A stretch of 64,000 nt of DNA, taken from assembly GCF_017875235.1 (NCBI RefSeq), contig NZ_JAGGMI010000002.1, positions 248,001 to 312,000 on the forward strand. The letters are read 5' to 3'. Positions 60,019-64,000 of this stretch are shown piece by piece. This DNA is from Asticcacaulis solisilvae (GTDB lineage Bacteria > Pseudomonadota > Alphaproteobacteria > Caulobacterales > Caulobacteraceae). Position numbers and translations under genes: made by a program. The notes beneath the pieces are model-generated. The model was not told the origin of the DNA. It made no database searches and saw only the letters and a program-made list of their open reading frames with translations. Each line of letters opens with the position of its first letter. Position 1 is the first letter of the stretch.

Positions 60019-63000
60019 TTAGACATCCTCAAAGTAGGTTACACCCGGCATGGCCTTGAGCCGGCCGCGCAGGGTGGCGTCGAGACTGTAGCGCTGCGGC
60101 ATCTTGACTTCGACCTCCCCCTCCCCGCTCAGATCGCTGAGAAGGGTGATCTCGCCGCCGGTCTTGGCCTTGGCCTCTTCGAGATAGGTCCGCAGCAGGG
60201 TCAGATCGATGACCTGCGCCGAGACATGGACGCGCAGGCCCATATCGTTCGTGCTGAGGGTGGCGGCCAGTGGCGTCGCCTCATCACCGAAGAAGCGCAC
60301 CTCGCCGTCCCTACCCTTGGAACGCACCTTGAGTACGATCGAGGTGCCTGGTTCGAGATTGTCGCGGTTCTTGCGCAGCGATTCCGGCGGGAACAGAACC
60401 TCGTATTCGCCGGTCGGATCGGACAGGGTCACGAAGGCGAACTTTTCGCCTGAGCCCGCCGCGGCGCGTTCCTGGCGCCGGCGAATGACGCCCGCCATGC
60501 GGAAGGCCTCCCGGCCTTCCTGGGCCAGGGACAGGGCTTCGGCGTACATTGTGACCTTCTTGCGCCGGAAGACATCGACCATGTCCTGCAGCGGGTGGCC
60601 CGACAGATAGAAACCGATGGCCGACAGCTCTTCGTCAAGGCGCGCCGGTCCCGACGACGCCGTGACATTAGGCACACGCGGCCGCGACGACTGGCTGGAG
60701 CCAAACAGGCTGACCTGCGACGCCGCCCGCTCGGCCGCCATGCTCTGGGCATAGGCCATGAAGATGTCGGCGCATTGCAGGATTTGCGAGCGGTTTGGGT
60801 GGATCGAATCGAAGGCGCCAGCCTTGGCCAGGTTTTCGATGGCGCGCTTGTTGACGGCCTTGGGGTCAATCCGCTCGAGGAAGTCAAAGATATCGGTGAA
60901 CTTGCCGTCGCGTTCACGCGTTTCGACCACGCTCTGCATGGCTTCGAAACCAACGTTACGGATGGCGCCCAGAGCATAGAGAATTTCGCCGTTCTCGACG
61001 TCGAAATCCGCCATGGAGGTGTTGATGTCTGGCGCCTTGATCGTAATCCCGAAGCGGCGGGCGTCCTGATAGAAGACCGCCAGCTTGTCGGTATTGGCGA
61101 TATCGAGGCTCATGGTCGCGGCGAAGAACTCGACCGGGTGATTGGCCTTCAGATAGCCCGTCTGGTACGAGATGAAGGCGTAAGCGGCGGCGTGCGACTT
61201 GTTGAAGCCATAGCCGGCGAACTTGTTCACCAGTTCGAAAATGCTGTCCGACTGCTTTTCCGGCACGCCCTTTTCCGCCGCGCCGGAGATGAAACGGGCC
61301 TTCTGCAGGTCCATTTCCTCTTTCTTCTTCTTACCCATGGCACGGCGCAGCAGGTCGGCTTCGCCGAGGCTGTAGCCTGACAGGACCTGGGCAATCTGCA
61401 TCACCTGTTCCTGGTAGATGATGACGCCGTAGGTTTCCTTCAGCACGGGCTCCAGCGATGGATGCAGCATATCGATCTCGAGCCGGCCGAACTTACGGTC
61501 GACATAGGTGTCGATATTGTCCATCGGGCCCGGACGATAGAGCGAGATCAGGGCGGTAATCTCTTCAAGCGACCCGCAGCGCATCTTGCGGAGCGTGTCG
61601 CGCATGCCCTGGCTTTCAAGCTGGAACACGCCGATCGATTGCCCCGACGCCAGAAGTTCATAGGTCGGTGCATCATCGAGCGGCAGGGTCGAATAGTTGA
61701 TGTCGATGCCGCGCTTGCGCAGATATTTCTGCGCCCGGTCGAGCACGGTCAGCGTCTTCAGGCCCAGGAAGTCGAACTTGACCAGCCCCGCGCTTTCAAC
61801 CCACTTCATGTTGAACTGGGTGGCCGGAATGTCGGAACGCGGATCGCGATAGAGCGGCACCAGTTCAGTCAGCGGCCGGTCACCGATGACGATACCGGCG
61901 GCGTGGGTCGAGGCGTTGCGGTAAAGACCCTCAAGACGCAGCGCCGTATCCAGCAGGTTCTTGACCGCCTCTTCTTCGTCGCGTGCCTGCTTTAGACGCG
62001 GCTCGATTTCGATGGCCTGGGCCAGGGTCGTCGGATTGGCCGGGTTGTTCGGCACCATCTTACACAGGCGATCGACCTGACCCAGCGGCAGTTGCATGAC
62101 GCGGCCGGTGTCGCGCAGCACGGCGCGCGCCTGCAGCGTACCGAAGGTGATGATCTGGGCCACACGATCGCGGCCGTACTTTTCCTGGACGTAGGTAATG
62201 ACCTCTTCGCGGCGTTCCTGGCAGAAGTCGATATCGAAGTCGGGCATCGAAACCCGTTCCGGGTTCAGGAAGCGTTCGAACAGCAGACCGAAACGCAGAG
62301 GATCTAGGTCAGTAATGGTCAGCGCCCAGGCGACCAGCGAGCCGGCGCCAGACCCCCGGCCCGGTCCAACCGGCACCCCGTGATTTTTACCCCACTTGAT
62401 GAAGTCCGAAACGATCAGGAAGTAGCCGGGAAAGCCCATCTTCTGGATGACGCCGATTTCGCGTTCCAGCCGCGCCCAATAGTCTTCCTCGGGGACAGCC
62501 AGCTTGACCTGCTTCAGGCGCTCTTTCAGCCCCTCGCGCGCCTGATAGGCCAGTTCTTCGTCTTCGTTACGGCCATCGCCGGTATCGAAGCGCGGCAGGA
62601 TGGGATCGCGCTTGCTGACCATGAAGGCGCAGCGACGGGCAAATTCGAGTGTGTTGTCACAGGCTTCCGGCAAGTCCTCGAACAGTTCCCGCATCGCCTT
62701 GGCCGGCTTGAACCAGTGGTCCTTGGTCACCTTGCGGCGGTCATCAACCCCCAGGAAGGTACTGTCGGAAATACAGAGCAGGGCTTCGTGGGCGCGGAAC
62801 AGGTCGGGCGAAGCAAAATAAGCGTCATTGGTCGCCACCAGCCCGACATCGTTCTCATAGGCGAATTCGACGAGGCCGATTTCAGCCGGGCCACCCTTGA
62901 TGCCGCCGTGCGGCCCGCCGTCGTGGCGTTGCAGCTCGATGTAGAAACGGTCGCCAAAGACGTCGAGCATAGCCTTGAGCGCTGCCTTGGCCTCTTCCGG

Positions 63001-63453
63001 CTTGTTCTGGCGAAAGGCGATATCGACCGGGCCGTCAAAGCCGCCTGACAGCAGCAGCAGGCCTTCGTTGTTTTCAGCAATATAGTCCCAGGTGACGTGC
63101 GGTTCCTGGATGCCGTCATTGTCGACATAGGCCTTGGACGACAGTTTGGTGAGGTTGAGATAGCCCTGTTCGTTCTGGGCATAGAGGGCGACGGTCGGAA
63201 TGCGCGCCCAGTTCTCCTTAGGCACACCGCCGATTTCCTTTACCGGGATAGCGGCGCCGATGATCGGCTGAATGCCTGCATCCTTGCAGGCCTGGGAGAA
63301 TTCAAGGGCGCCGTAGAGATTGCAGCGGTCCGTAATGGCGACGGCCGGCATCTCATTCTTCAGCGCCAGCTTGCCCAGGTCGTAGGCCTTGATGGCACCT
63401 TCCAGAAGGGAATAAGCCGACCGCACCCTCAAGTGGACAAAGTCTTCGCTCAC
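60019..63453 (-). CDS. dnaE: DNA polymerase III alpha subunit
   Basis: An 1144-aa replicative polymerase, close to the E. coli length. GTG start at 63453 with AGGAGG nine bases upstream. N-terminal PHP domain ([21 protein letters not shown], then [16 protein letters not shown]), C-family palm with [16 protein letters not shown] and the catalytic PDFDIDF near residue 403, [30 protein letters not shown], and the OB-fold and C-terminal tail. This is DnaE1-type, not the LexA-linked DnaE2 (no imuAB nearby). Confidence 0.98.
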   Translation of the reverse strand: MSEDFVHLRVRSAYSLLEGAIKAYDLGKLALKNEMPAVAITDRCNLYGALEFSQACKDAGIQPIIGAAIPVKEIGGVPKENWARIPTVALYAQNEQGYLNLTKLSSKAYVDNDGIQEPHVTWDYIAENNEGLLLLSGGFDGPVDIAFRQNKPEEAKAALKAMLDVFGDRFYIELQRHDGGPHGGIKGGPAEIGLVEFAYENDVGLVATNDAYFASPDLFRAHEALLCISDSTFLGVDDRRKVTKDHWFKPAKAMRELFEDLPEACDNTLEFARRCAFMVSKRDPILPRFDTGDGRNEDEELAYQAREGLKERLKQVKLAVPEEDYWARLEREIGVIQKMGFPGYFLIVSDFIKWGKNHGVPVGPGRGSGAGSLVAWALTITDLDPLRFGLLFERFLNPERVSMPDFDIDFCQERREEVITYVQEKYGRDRVAQIITFGTLQARAVLRDTGRVMQLPLGQVDRLCKMVPNNPANPTTLAQAIEIEPRLKQARDEEEAVKNLLDTALRLEGLYRNASTHAAGIVIGDRPLTELVPLYRDPRSDIPATQFNMKWVESAGLVKFDFLGLKTLTVLDRAQKYLRKRGIDINYSTLPLDDAPTYELLASGQSIGVFQLESQGMRDTLRKMRCGSLEEITALISLYRPGPMDNIDTYVDRKFGRLEIDMLHPSLEPVLKETYGVIIYQEQVMQIAQVLSGYSLGEADLLRRAMGKKKKEEMDLQKARFISGAAEKGVPEKQSDSIFELVNKFAGYGFNKSHAAAYAFISYQTGYLKANHPVEFFAATMSLDIANTDKLAVFYQDARRFGITIKAPDINTSMADFDVENGEILYALGAIRNVGFEAMQSVVETRERDGKFTDIFDFLERIDPKAVNKRAIENLAKAGAFDSIHPNRSQILQCADIFMAYAQSMAAERAASQVSLFGSSQSSRPRVPNVTASSGPARLDEELSAIGFYLSGHPLQDMVDVFRRKKVTMYAEALSLAQEGREAFRMAGVIRRRQERAAAGSGEKFAFVTLSDPTGEYEVLFPPESLRKNRDNLEPGTSIVLKVRSKGRDGEVRFFGDEATPLAATLSTNDMGLRVHVSAQVIDLTLLRTYLEEAKAKTGGEITLLSDLSGEGEVEVKMPQRYSLDATLRGRLKAMPGVTYFEDV

Positions 63454-63484
63454 AGCCGCCTCCTGACTTCAGGTCTTTTGCGAC

Positions 63485-63574
63485 TCACGCCGCCATGGAC
63501 AGAACCTGACACATAACGGTGACAAAAGCCGCTACGGAAGCGAAAGACAACACATGATGCAGGGCATTGACCAT
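63485..63574 (-). CDS. Possible 29-aa small hydrophobic peptide
   Basis: ATG at 63574 with TAGGAG eight bases upstream, stop TGA at 63485. The 29-residue translation begins MVNALHHVLSF and ends in MAA. Residues 9-27 are hydrophobic enough to cross a membrane (LSFASVAAFVTVMCQVLS). It ends 32 bases before the dnaE start on the same strand, so it may also act as a leader ORF. Short length makes it uncertain; the ribosome site and the membrane-like composition are the support. Confidence 0.5.
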   Translation of the reverse strand: MVNALHHVLSFASVAAFVTVMCQVLSMAA

Positions 63575-63726
63575 TTTTCCACTCCTATTTCCGGATCATA
63601 CCGCGGCCGTTCTGGACCGCTTTATGGCTAATTCTTGTTTTGTTCTATATTCCGGTTTTGTTCTCACCGCAAATGCTTTTTGTGAATTACGGGAACAAAG
63701 TGTGAAAAGGGAGAAATTACAACGCT

Positions 63727-64000
63727 TTACGAAACGTGTTCCGGCGTAAACGGTACAAGTGTTCCGTTCTCCAGACGCACCACACGATCCATATGGCGCG
63801 CCAGTTCTAGATTGTGCGTGGCAATCAAGGCCCCTACGCCTTGCGCTTTCACGATCGCCTTCAGGGCGTCGAAAACCTGCTTTGACGTATCCGGGTCAAG
63901 ATTGCCGGTCGGTTCGTCCGCCAGCAGCAGACGCGGATTGTTGGCGAGCGCCCGCGCGATCGCCACACGCTGCTGCTCGCCGCCTGACAACTGCGCCGGC
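63727..64000 (-). CDS. lolD: ABC transporter ATPase LolD (5' part outside window)
   Basis: C-terminal 90 codons of an ABC ATPase. The window edge begins just before the signature [15 protein letters not shown]; Walker B is [15 protein letters not shown], and the H-loop is [20 protein letters not shown]. The GNLD form and ARHMDR spacing are typical of LolD/MacB-type ATPases; dnaE next door matches the alphaproteobacterial lolCD-dnaE order. It energises lipoprotein release to the outer membrane. The Walker A part lies beyond 64000. Confidence 0.85.
   Translation of the reverse strand, partial: PAQLSGGEQQRVAIARALANNPRLLLADEPTGNLDPDTSKQVFDALKAIVKAQGVGALIATHNLELARHMDRVVRLENGTLVPFTPEHVS

Noticed and set aside
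63627-63657. Direct repeat TTTTGTTCT twice near the lolD end, considered as a LexA-type box
   Set aside because: The two GTTC units are 18 bases apart start to start, not 11 as GTTC-N7-GTTC requires; no other function is supported.

Overview
The window is GC-rich, densely coded and has no rRNA, tRNA or CRISPR. Its gene content and order (eno–ftsB–pdhABC–lpd, tpiA–ppiD–trpEGDC–lexA–comEC–gltX–gltA, lpxB–lpxI–lpxA–fabZ–lpxD–skp–bamA–rseP–dxr–cdsA–uppS–frr–pyrH–tsf–rpsB–dnaE–lolD) point to an alphaproteobacterium of the Caulobacterales. LpxI instead of LpxH, the alphaproteobacterial GTTC-N7-GTTC LexA boxes, and an orphan TadG-type protein fit this. An Asticcacaulis-like genome is plausible, but the genus is an inference.

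Layout. 1-776: 5' part of lipA. 948-10949: accessory block with a lipoprotein hydrolase, a TadG-like vWA protein, an Aas-like acyl-ACP synthetase, a DUF2946–TonB receptor–PepSY metal-uptake set, an acyltransferase-3 and a PD40 propeller. 11271-16381: lpd, pdhC, pdhB and pdhA on the minus strand, then ftsB, an AraC/SDR divergent pair and eno. 20494-24622: small genes, including a BlaI-type repressor with an unusual M56–M23 fusion peptidase, rpmF and RidA. 24725-29024: a HEAT-repeat protein translationally coupled to pyrG, then secG and tpiA. 29335-36526: ppiD, trpE, trpG, trpD, trpC and lexA on the plus strand. comEC is convergent with lexA; gltX, gltA and a GH78 rhamnosidase-like gene follow on the plus strand. 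From 44053 to the end everything is on the minus strand: a lipid A, outer-membrane assembly, isoprenoid and phospholipid superoperon, then translation genes (frr, pyrH, tsf, rpsB), dnaE, a 29-codon small ORF and the end of lolD.

How the genes work together. lpd, pdhABC and lipA form the pyruvate dehydrogenase and lipoate module; eno, tpiA and gltA supply and drain it. lpxA, lpxD, lpxI, lpxB and fabZ build lipid A, while skp, bamA, rseP and lolD handle envelope proteins, so the right half is an envelope-biogenesis island joined to the ribosome/UMP-kinase block. lexA carries two SOS boxes.

The most interesting non-coding signals are two families of short palindromic repeats. One is a paired-hairpin element that begins exactly at the TAG stop codons of lpd and frr; the arms of its inner hairpin differ between copies but stay complementary within each. 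The other is a GGGGCC-CAGGCCCC palindrome lying between the stop codon and the terminator of lpd, eno and lpxA. The most interesting gene arrangement is blaI followed by the M56–M23 fusion, with a palindromic operator in front.
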